Part shown: positions 8,925-17,914 of the stretch, in pieces
Position numbering within the stretch: the stretch's first letter is position 1
Layout of the letters: each line of letters opens with the position of its first letter
Origin: an uncultured Lachnospiraceae bacterium
GTDB taxonomy: Bacteria > Bacillota > Clostridia > Lachnospirales > Lachnospiraceae
Reading direction: 5' to 3'
Assembly (NCBI GenBank): GCA_910579615.1
Contig: CAJTUA010000008.1
Location: 23,907 to 87,906 of the forward strand
Length of the DNA: 64,000 nt
Notes under the pieces: model-generated
The model's input: the letters and a program-made list of their open reading frames with translations, nothing else
What the model was told of the DNA's origin: nothing
The model's database searches: none
Program-made: the position numbers and the translations under genes

Positions 8925-9788
8925 ATGAATGATTATCAGCAAAAATATATTGAATTAAAAAAACAATATGAACAGTCCGACGGCGCTGCCGACGCAGTGC
9001 AGGCGCTCTATGAGTACAAGGATTTTCTAAAGGAGCAGGGTACGCCGGAAGCACAATGGGTACTGGTGGATGTCTGCGAGACATTGGAACTTTATAAAAC
9101 CGCATATGAAACTCTGCGCCCGTTGGTGACGAGCGAGGATAAATCTGCCTTAAAGCATCTGGGGAAATTGCAAAGCCTTCAGGAGCGGGGAGACCATTAT
9201 GCCCTGCCGCGCCCAAAAGGTGGGAAGGAGCAGGCGCGGCAGGCGGAACGGTTGGCAGCATTGCCACATTTTCGCTATCACCCGAACCCGTTGGAAACGA
9301 AGGCGTTTACAGAGACGGATACGCCAATGATTTGTGATTGTTGTGGGAAGCCTGTGAAGATATATTATGATGGGCCGTTCTATGCAATCGACGATATTGA
9401 CTGTCTGTGTCCGGAGTGCATTTCCAGTGGAAAGGCAGCAGAAAAATTCAACGGCGAATTTCAGGATGAGGCTTCCCTGGAAGATGGAGTGGATGATGAG
9501 GAGAAGCTGGATGAGCTGATTCACCGCACGCCCGGCTACAGTGGCTGGCAGCAGGAATATTGGCGTGCGCACTGTGGGGATTACTGCGCTTTTGTGGGGT
9601 ATGTAGGTTATCGGGAGCTAAAACAGATGGGGATTGTGGACGAGATTTTGGAGGATTCTATGTGTAACGAGTGGGGAGCAGAGCCGGAGGAGATACTGAA
9701 AAGTCTGGTGAACGGCGGGAGCGTGCAGGGATATTTGTTCCAGTGTCTGCATTGTGGGAAGCATTTGTTGTGGATGGATTGTGATTGA
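8925..9788 (+). CDS. CbrC (UPF0167) family protein
   Basis: This 287-residue protein has a C-terminal CbrC domain. It shows 'CDCCGKPVKIYYDGPFYAID' and 'CLCPECISSGKAAEKFNGEF', followed by 'RTPGYSGWQQEYWRAHCGDYCAFVGYVG' type sequence and a final 'QCLHCGKHLLWMD'. Repeated CxxC pairs suggest zinc binding. E. coli CbrC is known from colicin E2 tolerance, but the biochemical activity is unknown. The first 100 residues are a helical extension rich in Lys and Glu. RBS AGGAG lies upstream of ATG. Confidence 0.75.
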   Translation: MNDYQQKYIELKKQYEQSDGAADAVQALYEYKDFLKEQGTPEAQWVLVDVCETLELYKTAYETLRPLVTSEDKSALKHLGKLQSLQERGDHYALPRPKGGKEQARQAERLAALPHFRYHPNPLETKAFTETDTPMICDCCGKPVKIYYDGPFYAIDDIDCLCPECISSGKAAEKFNGEFQDEASLEDGVDDEEKLDELIHRTPGYSGWQQEYWRAHCGDYCAFVGYVGYRELKQMGIVDEILEDSMCNEWGAEPEEILKSLVNGGSVQGYLFQCLHCGKHLLWMDCD

Positions 9789-9899
9789 TGGAACTGTCTT
9801 GCAAGCTGCGCATATGCGGGGTGCAGTACAATAGAAGCATTTCTCCTGTTGCCATATCTTCTCAGTGCTTTTTTTGGCAGTTTTTAAGAGGGCAGGACT

Positions 9900-11168
9900 A
9901 TGAACCATGTTTACAAACCATCAGGAAAAATTTCTTTTTTATTTTTTCCTGTTTATACTGCTATGGTTTTTGTAATAGCTGTATGCGCGTTTGTATGTAT
10001 ATTCTGCATACATTTTTCGCCATCTTCTTTATTTGATGCCATTATTTTTATTTTTGCCACAATAAAAGTTACAAAATGCAGTGCGTTGTCCTGTGTAAGG
10101 GCAGGAAAGGTGCGCCATCCTGTTTTTTCGGCTATCAGTGGGATGATTCTTGGGCTTATTTACTGGTACTTCATTATAATTTTTTATCTGCCGGTAAAAA
10201 GCGGGTTTATTATGAAATCATTCTATTTATTGAATGAGCCATCGTCAGGGCTTCTACGGATTTTCCGTTTTAAGGAGTTTGCCAGTGCATTTTCGATACT
10301 TAAACACGATGGTGCTGTAATTACTGGAAAAAGAGGTGAGATTTATTTTACAATACCAGGGAATATATGTATTATTATGCTTGTTATATTATGCATTGTT
10401 TCAGTAATATTTTTTGCATCTGAATTTTATAAAAACAGTGGCAGACCTTTTTGTGAAGCCTCTGGAAAATGGATGAAAAAAATTGTATTTACAAGCAGTG
10501 TTCCTGAAGACGATGAGTTATTTATATCAAAGCTTCTTTTAGGTGATTGTACAGTTCTTTCTTCTTTAGAGCCGCTGTATGAAGTTAATACATCCCACTG
10601 TAAAATTTCATTATACACTTCTGGTTTTGATGATAAATTTTATATATCTTTATCATATATGGAAAACAGCGGGAAGCTTGATACAAAAACGGGGAAAATA
10701 AAATTTAAGGAAAACGAACTTGTTGAATATCTTGGAATCGATAATAATACAGGAAGCTCCCTTCTTACACGCAACTGGTACAAGCCAGAAGATGCCTCAG
10801 TAATTGTCGTAACAGAAAAGTCGAAAAGAAAAGCTGCCAGGTGGATAATTATTAACTGGGTAATTGGCATTTTAGCAATTCTTTTATGCGTATTTGCTAT
10901 TTATGAAATCGGTAACGGTTTACAGGAATTTTTGTTTAAAGGGGGTTTTTTCTATATTGCACTTATGTTTTTTGCGAATGCTGCCAGGTTTTTGCGTACC
11001 ATGCAGAAAGAAATGGTAATTACAAGTACAGAAGAAAAATATGAATCCGAGGGTACTAAAAAATTTTTAAGCAAAGAAACCAAAGCACCAGCTATACTTA
11101 AACTGTTTTATTTGTTTATGATGATTTCTGCTGTTGGATTATTTATACTTTGTATTATTAAAATTTGA
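9900..11168 (+). CDS. unrecognised multi-pass membrane protein
   Basis: This is a 422-residue AT-rich gene I do not recognise. Hydrophobic segments lie near residues 10-40, 40-55, 75-100, 155-175, 320-345, 350-370 and 398-420. Between them is a soluble domain (about 180-310) with 'EDDELFISKLLLGDC' and 'ENELVEYLGIDNNTGSSLL'. RBS AGAGGGC lies upstream of ATG. Base composition is more AT-rich than the flanking operons, which suggests acquisition. The following gene shares this composition and orientation and also has paired helices, so the two may form a unit of unknown role. Confidence 0.55.
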   Translation: MNHVYKPSGKISFLFFPVYTAMVFVIAVCAFVCIFCIHFSPSSLFDAIIFIFATIKVTKCSALSCVRAGKVRHPVFSAISGMILGLIYWYFIIIFYLPVKSGFIMKSFYLLNEPSSGLLRIFRFKEFASAFSILKHDGAVITGKRGEIYFTIPGNICIIMLVILCIVSVIFFASEFYKNSGRPFCEASGKWMKKIVFTSSVPEDDELFISKLLLGDCTVLSSLEPLYEVNTSHCKISLYTSGFDDKFYISLSYMENSGKLDTKTGKIKFKENELVEYLGIDNNTGSSLLTRNWYKPEDASVIVVTEKSKRKAARWIIINWVIGILAILLCVFAIYEIGNGLQEFLFKGGFFYIALMFFANAARFLRTMQKEMVITSTEEKYESEGTKKFLSKETKAPAILKLFYLFMMISAVGLFILCIIKI

Positions 11169-11261
11169 CCCTGGAATCATACTGGTAGTTTGAGTGATTT
11201 ATTATATCTCTTCTGGATGAAGCAGGCGGCTCATATTTTATAGGGAAATGGAGGATTTGAA

Positions 11262-12557
11262 ATGACGGATTATTCACAATTTGAAGCGGGCATTAAATCA
11301 GGAATACATCCGGACCCAAAGCGTGTAAGAAAAATGGATGAAATAATAGGGGTTATCTTAAAACAGCGCAAGGAGTCTAAAATAATATGTGTTATATGTA
11401 TAATAATTGCAATAGCACTTTTCCGCGTCCATCTGGCACTTACTATAATTTCCGGGCTTCTGGCATTATTTTTCTTATGGCGCGGCACTGGACAGATACC
11501 GGATGGCTATCTTAAAGAAATTTATGAAGAAGGGCTTTTGGTCCCTGGCATTATTGTAAAGACACAGCCATTAACTGTAATGGCAATAGCGAACATGGTT
11601 GCATATGATGGGGCAGAGATAATTAGCGGCTGCTATAATCTTGTGGTTAAAGATATAGATGGTGCTAAAAAAGAATTATATGAAAAAATACCTTGTTCCT
11701 GCTTTGTTAATTACGCAAAGGGTTTATACCATTCCGCATTCCAGCCCCATCCGCTTTACTGGGGGACTTCAAATCAAGATGAAATTAGTGCTGCACTTAT
11801 GGCAATTGAAGAAAGCAACAAAGAAAATTCTAAGGATGAATGGGAAGTGTTAAAGAAGATTGCAAACCAGTTTCCGAACCTTAAAAATAACGAAATTGTC
11901 TTGTTGGATGAAAATTACACCCCGTTTGGAATAAAACACCATGACGCAGACAGTTATATACCCCTGAATCTGGTAACACCATTAAACAAAGACTTTTGTG
12001 CACCGCCAGCACAACAGTATAAAAAAACCGGAAGCCAGGATGAAAAAAATGTAAAAGAAGCAGACATTCCTTATATTACCCTGGATATTCCCGGAAAAGA
12101 TATTTATAATAAAATGGTAAAGCTGGCATTTAACCATAATGCTTACCAGTATATAAGCGGACATTGTGAATATGGACCGGTTATAGTAGCAGAGCATCCA
12201 GGACTTTTTACATATATAAGTGACCAGGCACAGTTTTTGGAATATGTACATGGCAGCAATATTTCTATGCAGGAAGGGGAATACCCGCTAATTTATGAAA
12301 AATGCCTTGTAACTACAAAGGGATGTTATAAGGACGGAAAACTCCTTCCCTGGAATAATATAAAATTTTCAGTTAAGTTTAACAGCCTGGATGGGATTAA
12401 ATTATATTTAAATGATGAAAAATTTGCTGAGTTCAGCGCACATATTGATAATTATATATCAATAGAAAATATGTCGGCGCTTGAGAAACAGATGGTTTTA
12501 CATAATGAAGCCCTGCATGTGCTGGAGTTTTTACAGGAACTGCAAAACCTGCAATAG
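11262..12557 (+). CDS. unrecognised protein with N-terminal membrane hairpin
   Basis: This 431-residue protein has two adjacent transmembrane segments near residues 45-75 and a large cytoplasmic part. The region after the membrane hairpin ('YEEGLLVPGIIVKTQPLTVMAIANM') is reminiscent of DUF3239-type proteins, but I cannot confirm this. The C-terminal half ('YPLIYEKCLVTTKGCYKDGKLLPWNNI') looks like a beta-rich PH-like fold. RBS ATGGAGG lies upstream of ATG. It is AT-rich like the gene before it, 93 bases away. Confidence 0.5.
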   Translation: MTDYSQFEAGIKSGIHPDPKRVRKMDEIIGVILKQRKESKIICVICIIIAIALFRVHLALTIISGLLALFFLWRGTGQIPDGYLKEIYEEGLLVPGIIVKTQPLTVMAIANMVAYDGAEIISGCYNLVVKDIDGAKKELYEKIPCSCFVNYAKGLYHSAFQPHPLYWGTSNQDEISAALMAIEESNKENSKDEWEVLKKIANQFPNLKNNEIVLLDENYTPFGIKHHDADSYIPLNLVTPLNKDFCAPPAQQYKKTGSQDEKNVKEADIPYITLDIPGKDIYNKMVKLAFNHNAYQYISGHCEYGPVIVAEHPGLFTYISDQAQFLEYVHGSNISMQEGEYPLIYEKCLVTTKGCYKDGKLLPWNNIKFSVKFNSLDGIKLYLNDEKFAEFSAHIDNYISIENMSALEKQMVLHNEALHVLEFLQELQNLQ

Positions 12558-12696
12558 AACTAAAAATATTTTAAGGATACATATTTTAAGATTGGGCATC
12601 CAAATGCGCCAAAACATTTGCACGCATCAAACAAAACTCTTGCCAGAAAAGTAAAATAACAAAATTCTGGTTTTTAGGGAGTTGGATATTTTTTTT

Positions 12697-12742
12697 AGGC
12701 AGCGATTTATCTTGACAGAAAATCAGCTGCCTTTCTTATTTT
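12697..12742 (+). terminator. probable intrinsic terminator in the 12558-12860 gap
   Basis: AGGCAGC (12697-12703) pairs with GCTGCCT (12726-12732), followed by TTCTTATTTTT. It lies 140 bases after the unknown gene pair and before the convergent pfl genes. The rest of the 300-base gap shows no supported gene; a 61-codon frame across it has no RBS. Confidence 0.5.
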
Positions 12743-12860
12743 TCGAACCCGAGCACAGCGCAAAGAGGATGAGGGGCAGAGCCCTTGCAAAGAGCTCTTC
12801 GCCCCAACATTACAGAAAGAATCCGGATTTGCAGATTTTTATATCCCGTTATTTGCTTCC

Positions 12861-13607
12861 TCAATGATATTTCTCCACCTCTAAAATCTCTTCTGCCCTC
12901 GCTACCTGTTCTGGTGTCGGCGGTTCAATGCCCTCAAGCGGATAAGGGATATTCAGATGTTTCCACTTCTCCAAACCCAATGTATGGTATGGCAGTATCT
13001 CCACCTTGCGCACCGTCTTTAACTCGCGAATCAAATCGCGCAGCTCGAACAGCCCTTCTTCATCATCCGTTAGCCCCGGCACCAGCACATGGCGAATCCA
13101 CATGTCCTTGCCAAGCTCGGACATATATTTTGCCATCTGGACAATATTCTCATTGTTCCATCCGGTAAGTGCCTTGTGCTTATCGCTTACAATCTCCTTA
13201 AAATCCAACATAATCAGGTCGGTCACTTCCATCAGCGCGTTGAATTTGCTTAAATATGGCTCCTCCATCGTGAACGGGTTGCCTGCCGTGTCGAGGGTTG
13301 TATGGATATCCTTCTCCTTCGCGTAGCGGAAAAACTCCGTTACAAACTCGGTCTGAAGCAAAGGCTCGCCGCCGCTGACCGTGATACCGCCGTTTAATTT
13401 CCCATTCTTCATCCAATAGGTTTTATAGCGGTATGCCTTTTCAAATAAATCCTTTGCCGTGTAGACTTCGCCGCCCTCCATGCTCCAGGTTTCTGGATTA
13501 TGGCAGTATTTGCAGCGCATCCGGCAGCCCTGTACAAAAACGACGTAACGCACGCCCGGGCCGTCCACCAGACCAAAGGATTCCAGGGAATGAATTCTTC
13601 CTTCCAT
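12861..13607 (-). CDS. pflA: pyruvate formate-lyase activating enzyme
   Basis: This 248-residue radical SAM enzyme generates the glycyl radical on pyruvate formate-lyase using S-adenosylmethionine and reduced iron-sulfur cluster. The cluster motif is CRMRCKYC (CxxxCxxC) at about residues 30-37, preceded by the family-typical 'HSLESFGLVDGPGVRYVVFVQG'. 'TVSGGEPLLQ' is the SAM-contacting GGE stretch. Length matches E. coli PflA. RBS TAGGAGG lies 6 bases before ATG. It lies downstream of pflB on the same strand, with a terminator hairpin between them that should lower its expression relative to pflB. Confidence 0.95.
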   Translation of the reverse strand: MEGRIHSLESFGLVDGPGVRYVVFVQGCRMRCKYCHNPETWSMEGGEVYTAKDLFEKAYRYKTYWMKNGKLNGGITVSGGEPLLQTEFVTEFFRYAKEKDIHTTLDTAGNPFTMEEPYLSKFNALMEVTDLIMLDFKEIVSDKHKALTGWNNENIVQMAKYMSELGKDMWIRHVLVPGLTDDEEGLFELRDLIRELKTVRKVEILPYHTLGLEKWKHLNIPYPLEGIEPPTPEQVARAEEILEVEKYH

Positions 13608-13650
13608 TGTCCTACCTCCTATTTTAAGTTCCGCATATGCCGTTTAAAAA

Positions 13651-13715
13651 GGGGGATTTTGAACACGAGGTTCAAAATCCCCCTTCCGTTATGCCGAAAC
13701 CGAATTGTTCGGTTT
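13651..13715 (-). terminator. intrinsic terminator between pflB and pflA
   Basis: A perfect 14-bp stem, GGGGGATTTTGAAC with a 5-base loop (13651-13683), is followed on the minus strand by TTTTTAAA. A second small hairpin, AAACCGAA / TTCGGTTT (13697-13715), sits upstream of it. Partial termination here would give high pflB and lower pflA expression, as is known for this enzyme pair. Confidence 0.8.
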
Positions 13716-13741
13716 TAGTTTAACCAATCGGCCGTCAAATA

Positions 13742-15994
13742 TTAGCGGCTCTTATGGCAAGTTCTTGCAATAACGTCATCCTGCTGCTTCTTGGTAAGGC
13801 TGATGAACTTAACAGCGTAACCGGAAACGCGGATGGTGAAGTTTGCGTACTCTTCCTTCTCCGGATGAGCCTGTGCATCCAGGAGCTTTTCGGTACCGAA
13901 TACGTTTACATTCAGGTGATGTGCACCCTGGTCGAAGTAGCCGTCAAGAACCTGTACGAGGTTGTCAACGCGCTCCTGCTTGCTGTGGCCAAGGGCATCC
14001 GGATTGATGGTCTGGGTATTGGAGATACCGTCAAGCGACCAGTGATACGGAATCTTAGCAACAGAGTTCAGGGAAGCAACGAGACCGTTCGTCTCTGCGC
14101 CGTAGCTTGGGCTTGCACCCGGGCTGAAAGGCGTATATGCGGCACGTCCGTTTGGCATAGCGCCGGTTGCCTCACCGTATACAACGTTGGAAGTAATGGT
14201 GAGCAGGGACGTGGTCGGCTCGGAATTGCGGTAAGTGTGGCGGCGTCTAATCTTCTCCATGAAGGTCTTAAGCAACCAAACACCAATCTGGTCAGCGCGG
14301 TCATCATCGTTACCATATTTCGGGAAATCACCCTCAATCTCGAAGTGGTCGGAGATGCCTTCCGCGTCGCGGATAACCTTAACCTTTGCGTACTTAATTG
14401 CGCTCAGGGAGTCGATTACATGGGAGAAGCCTGCGATACCAGTCGCGAACGTGCGGCGTACATCGGTATCAATCAGAGCCATCTCAGCTGCCTCATAGTA
14501 ATACTTGTCATGCATATAGTGAATCAGGTTCAGCACGTTCACATAGATGTCAGCAAGCCAGTCAAGCCAGAACTCATACTTCTCGATTACTTCATCGTAA
14601 TCAAGGTACTCGCTGGTGATGCGCTCCATCTTCGGACCAACCTGAATGCGGTGCTTCTCATCGAAACCGCCGTTGATTGCGTACAGGAGGGTCTTGCCAA
14701 GGTTTGCGCGGGCACCGAAGAACTGAATCTCCTTACCAGTCTGAGTAGCGGATACGCAGCAGCAGATGGAGTAATCATCGCCCCATACCGGCTTCATAAC
14801 ATCGTCGTTCTCATACTGAATCGAGCTGGTCTCGATGGAGATGTGGGAAGCGTACTTCTTGAACTGCTCCGGAAGTGCACTGGAGTAAAGAACCGTAAGG
14901 TTCGGTTCCGGCGACGGTCCCATGTTCTCAAGCGTATGCAGGAAACGGTAGTCTGTCTTCGTAACCATGTGACGGCCATCCATGCCGATACCGCCGACTT
15001 CAAGGGTAGCCCAGGTCGGGTCACCAGAGAAGAGCTGGTTGTAAGACGGAATACGTGCGAACTTAACCATACGGAACTTCATGGTCATATGGTCGATGAT
15101 TTCCTGTGCCTCAGTCTCGGTCAGGACACCATTCTTTAAGTCGCGCTCAAAGTAGATATCAAGGAAGGTGGAAACGCGTCCTACGGACATCGCAGCACCG
15201 TTCTGGGTCTTAACTGCTGCAAGGTAGCCGAAATACAGCCACTGGCAAGCTTCCAGGGCGTTCTTCGCCGGGCGGGAAATATCATAGCCGTAAATCTTAG
15301 CCATTTCCTTGATGCCCTTCAATGCGTTAATCTGCATTGTGAGCTCCTCGCGCTGACGGATAACATCATCATACATATTGCCGCAGCCACAATTTAACTT
15401 ATCCTGCTCCTTTGCCGCAATCAGGTAATCAATACCGTAAAGGGCAACACGGCGGTAATCGCCAACAATACGTCCGCGTCCGTAAGTATCCGGGAGACCG
15501 GTTACAACGTGTGTCTTACGGGCAAGGCGCATCTCCGGGGTGTATGCAGCAAATACTGCGTCGTTATGTGTCGTCATATAGTCTTCAAAGATGTGCTTTA
15601 ACTCCGGATTGATTTCATAGCCATAGCTCTCCGCAGCCTGCTCTGCCATCTTGATACCGCCGTAAGGCATAAATGCCCTCTTTAACGGCTTGTCGGTCTG
15701 TAAGCCAACGACCTTCTCGAGGTCTTTCATGCTCTCGTCGATATAGCCAGGGCCGTAAGAGGTAAGGCCGGAAACAACCTCTGTCTCGCAGTCCAGAACG
15801 CCGCCCTTTGCGCGCTCTTCCTTCTGCAGTTTCTGCAGTGCGCCCCAAAGTTTGTCAGTAGCTTCCGTAGGACCTGCAAGGAAAGATTCATCCCCGTCAT
15901 AAGGCTTGTAGTTCCTCTGAATAAAGTCACGTACATTAACCTCGTCTTTCCAGATGCGGCCTTCGAAGCCATCCCATTCCTGATAATTGTTCAT
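13742..15994 (-). CDS. pflB: formate C-acetyltransferase (pyruvate formate-lyase)
   Basis: This 750-residue enzyme converts pyruvate and CoA to acetyl-CoA and formate, the main anaerobic pyruvate route. It shows the catalytic cysteine pair in 'ICCCVSATQTGKEIQFFGARANL' and the C-terminal glycyl-radical motif 'RVSGYAVKF'. 'GDESFLAGPTEAT' near the N-terminus is typical of true PFL rather than a glycerol dehydratase or choline lyase. I prefer the ATG at 15994 because AAAGGATG lies at good spacing upstream; an ATG at 16003 sits directly on this RBS. The radical is installed by the PflA encoded just downstream. A long plus-strand frame over this gene is only a shadow of strong codon bias. Confidence 0.95.
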   Translation of the reverse strand: MNNYQEWDGFEGRIWKDEVNVRDFIQRNYKPYDGDESFLAGPTEATDKLWGALQKLQKEERAKGGVLDCETEVVSGLTSYGPGYIDESMKDLEKVVGLQTDKPLKRAFMPYGGIKMAEQAAESYGYEINPELKHIFEDYMTTHNDAVFAAYTPEMRLARKTHVVTGLPDTYGRGRIVGDYRRVALYGIDYLIAAKEQDKLNCGCGNMYDDVIRQREELTMQINALKGIKEMAKIYGYDISRPAKNALEACQWLYFGYLAAVKTQNGAAMSVGRVSTFLDIYFERDLKNGVLTETEAQEIIDHMTMKFRMVKFARIPSYNQLFSGDPTWATLEVGGIGMDGRHMVTKTDYRFLHTLENMGPSPEPNLTVLYSSALPEQFKKYASHISIETSSIQYENDDVMKPVWGDDYSICCCVSATQTGKEIQFFGARANLGKTLLYAINGGFDEKHRIQVGPKMERITSEYLDYDEVIEKYEFWLDWLADIYVNVLNLIHYMHDKYYYEAAEMALIDTDVRRTFATGIAGFSHVIDSLSAIKYAKVKVIRDAEGISDHFEIEGDFPKYGNDDDRADQIGVWLLKTFMEKIRRRHTYRNSEPTTSLLTITSNVVYGEATGAMPNGRAAYTPFSPGASPSYGAETNGLVASLNSVAKIPYHWSLDGISNTQTINPDALGHSKQERVDNLVQVLDGYFDQGAHHLNVNVFGTEKLLDAQAHPEKEEYANFTIRVSGYAVKFISLTKKQQDDVIARTCHKSR

Positions 15995-16055
15995 GGTTTT
16001 CATCCTTTCTTAATAGAGATAATATATAATTGCAGCTTTGTCAAGCTCTGTCGCC

Positions 16056-16084
16056 ATTATAGCACAAGCTGTCTTTTTTTGCAA
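16056..16084 (-). promoter_or_regulatory. sigma-A promoter of pflB
   Basis: TTGCAA (16079-16084) and TATAAT (16056-16061) are spaced by 17 bases, about 60 bases before the start codon. A second possible pair, TTGACA with TATCTC, lies closer to the gene. Confidence 0.7.
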
Positions 16085-16239
16085 CATCGGGAGAGCAGAA
16101 ATATCTGTGAAATCTTGCTGAAAAATGCGTAAAAATCAAAGCAGGGATGAAATTATCACACACCATATACAAACTGGATGTGCAATAAATCTCCACCGCC
16201 CCCGGAGCGTTGCAAAGAAGCAAAGCAGCCGGGGATTAC

Positions 16240-16347
16240 GCGGGGATTTTTCAGTGTTGCCAAAACAGAACATGTGCTTTACCGGACAATGCCGGCAACG
16301 GTTCCACTTTTTCTTAATATGAAATGTCTGTTAAGGAGACCTTCGAA
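16240..16347 (-). pseudogene. remnant 3' end of a second rubrerythrin gene
   Basis: The 360-base gap 16004-16364 holds the pflB promoter and, just after the rubrerythrin stop, a second copy of its last codons. The minus strand at about 16310-16347 reads AFEGLLNRHF, against AFEGLLNRYF at the end of the intact gene, and runs on open for some 25 codons. This looks like what is left of a tandem duplicate after deletion. A small hairpin CGAACGCC/GGCGTTCG (16344-16361) overlaps the junction. Confidence 0.5.
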
Positions 16348-16364
16348 CGCCGGGGCGTTCGTCA

Positions 16365-16907
16365 TTAACCAAAATATCTGTTGAGAAGACCCTCAAATGC
16401 CCTTCCGTGTCTTGCCTCATCCTTTGCCATCTCGTGGACTGTGTCATGGATTGCATCGAGATTTGCGGCCTTTGCACGTTTTGCAAGATCCATCTTGCCT
16501 GCGGTAGCACCATTCTCCGCCTCAACGCGAAGCTCAAGGTTTTTCTTCGTGCTGTCGGTCACTACCTCGCCGAGAAGCTCTGCGAATTTTGCAGCGTGTT
16601 CTGCCTCCTCGTAAGCAGCCCTCTCATAGTAAAGACCAACCTCCGGATAGCCCTCCCTGTGGGCAACCCTTGCCATCGCAAGGTACATACCAACTTCAGT
16701 GCACTCGCCGGTGAAATTAGCGCGAAGGTCAGCAAGGATATCCTCGCTCACGCCCTGTGCAACGCCAACAACATGCTCAGTTGCCCATGTCCTTGCACCC
16801 GACATCTCGGAGAACTTGGAAGCCGGAGCGCCGCACTGCGGGCACTTCTCCGGAGCAGCCTCACCTTCGTAAACGTAACCACAAACCTGACATACAAACT
16901 TTGCCAT
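16365..16907 (-). CDS. reverse rubrerythrin
   Basis: This 180-residue non-heme iron peroxidase protects anaerobes by reducing hydrogen peroxide. The rubredoxin-like FeS4 domain is at the N-terminus (CQVCGYVYEGEAAPEKCPQC, residues 5-24), and the diiron four-helix domain follows, the reverse of classical rubrerythrin. Diiron ligands are visible in 'GECTEVGMYLAMA', 'YEEAEHAAKF' and 'KDEARHGRAF'. RBS AAAGGAG lies upstream. Its promoter region carries palindromes like those of the adjacent PerR/Fur-type gene, so it is probably part of that regulon. In Clostridium acetobutylicum such proteins are PerR targets. Confidence 0.9.
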   Translation of the reverse strand: MAKFVCQVCGYVYEGEAAPEKCPQCGAPASKFSEMSGARTWATEHVVGVAQGVSEDILADLRANFTGECTEVGMYLAMARVAHREGYPEVGLYYERAAYEEAEHAAKFAELLGEVVTDSTKKNLELRVEAENGATAGKMDLAKRAKAANLDAIHDTVHEMAKDEARHGRAFEGLLNRYFG

Positions 16908-17095
16908 AATGAAAATCTCCTTTCGTATTGTTTATTTTAATCCACCCGCGGTAGTTAGGAGCGGGATATCATGTGGATTGCAACATATCAGCGGGGGATA
17001 CCGCTTCTGCTCTGCCCATGCTGACGTTCAACTTGATTCTGACAATTTATCTCCTGCGAAAGAGAAAGAATTGCTGTTCTTGTTGAAATTAAAAT

Positions 17096-17144
17096 AGTAA
17101 TTGTTACTGATATAGATAATACATTATTCTCAATGTTTTGTCAA
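17096..17144 (-). promoter_or_regulatory. promoter and PerR/Fur-like operators of the rubrerythrin gene
   Basis: TTGACA (17139-17144) and TATTAT (17116-17121) are spaced by 17 bases. The palindrome ATAATacATTAT overlaps the -10 and spacer, and AGTAATTGTTACT (17096-17108) lies at the start region. Both resemble Fur/PerR family boxes. The predicted 5' leader is about 200 bases; I see nothing else in it. Confidence 0.6.
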
Positions 17145-17264
17145 TAGGTATTTTAAAAATATTTTTCGTGTTTTTATTCGGTAATATGCGCGAATCTTTC
17201 CTGAAATCTTTCCAAAGCGTGCCGGTAATCCATCCCATGCCCCGTGTGGCGCATAAAAGCGTTT

Positions 17265-17672
17265 TCAGGTTTTTGCTTGTATGTGGGAAGCTTTGGTGCA
17301 CTCCGGGCAATGCCCGTGGAAAAGTACAGTATGCCCCTCGACCGTACCGTCAAAATTCGCAGAGGCCAGTGTGTTGATGTGGTCAAGCGGGCTCATGCAA
17401 AGGTCAAGTACCCTGCCGCAGCCTTTGCAGATCAGATGGTAGTGGGGCGTCGTCGTTCCGTCATAGCGTTCGCTGCCGTCACCGCAGGTAAGGCGCTGCG
17501 CCTCGCCCTGTTCGACAAGGAAGTTCAAATTCCGGTAAACCGTGCCAAGGCTGATGTTCGGATAAAACTGCCTCACCTGTGTATACACCATATCTGCTGT
17601 CGGATGCTCCTTTGTATTCATCAGGTATTCCTTAATGGACTGCCGCTGTTTGCTGTGTTTTACTGCTGCCAT
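17265..17672 (-). CDS. PerR/Fur-family repressor
   Basis: This 135-residue winged-helix metalloregulator has the family DNA-binding domain (residues 1-75, 'TADMVYTQVRQFYPNISLGTVYRNLNFLVEQGE') and a C-terminal dimer domain with two zinc-binding CxxC pairs, CKGCG and CPECT, and metal-site histidines in 'HYHLIC'. I chose the ATG at 17672 because ATGGAGA serves as RBS; an ATG at 17684 has none. PerR senses peroxide by metal-catalysed histidine oxidation; Fur senses iron. The neighbouring rubrerythrin favours PerR, but sequence alone does not settle it. Confidence 0.85.
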   Translation of the reverse strand: MAAVKHSKQRQSIKEYLMNTKEHPTADMVYTQVRQFYPNISLGTVYRNLNFLVEQGEAQRLTCGDGSERYDGTTTPHYHLICKGCGRVLDLCMSPLDHINTLASANFDGTVEGHTVLFHGHCPECTKASHIQAKT

Positions 17673-17734
17673 ATTTTTCTCCATTTCTAAAGCGTTTATA
17701 CGAACAAAATCCGTATCCGAAATAATATGATATC

Positions 17735-17776
17735 AATAACTGTTATTATTATATGCGATAATTCTTAATTTGTCAA
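17735..17776 (-). promoter_or_regulatory. promoter and autoregulatory operator of the PerR-like gene
   Basis: TTGACA (17771-17776) and TATAAT (17748-17753) are spaced by 17 bases. The 6-1-6 palindrome AATAAC-A-GTTATT (17735-17747) directly follows the -10, an ideal position for repression. This suggests autoregulation. Confidence 0.7.
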
Positions 17777-17808
17777 TTCGTATATTTTTCCAATGTTCGG
17801 CAGGAAGA

Positions 17809-17851
17809 GCATTGCTATACCCGGAGGGATTGCGTCTGGGTATAGCAATGC
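17809..17851 (-). terminator. 14-bp inverted repeat after aspartyl-tRNA synthetase gene
   Basis: GCATTGCTATACCC pairs perfectly with GGGTATAGCAATGC across a 15-base loop, 64 bases past the synthetase stop. The following minus-strand bases (TCTTCC) are only moderately T-rich, so this may be a weak terminator or an RNA-stabilising hairpin. Confidence 0.5.
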
Positions 17852-17914
17852 AAACATATGGTTTTGCAGCTTTTAAAAGATGCGGCGGTTGGACAATAAT
17901 CTTATGACAGTCCA

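Noticed and set aside
12682..12867. 61-codon gene before pflA
   Set aside because: No RBS, overlaps a terminator hairpin and the pflA 3' end.
13754..15139. 461-codon open frame on the plus strand
   Set aside because: It is the antisense of pflB, whose strong codon bias leaves that frame open; no RBS and no recognisable product.
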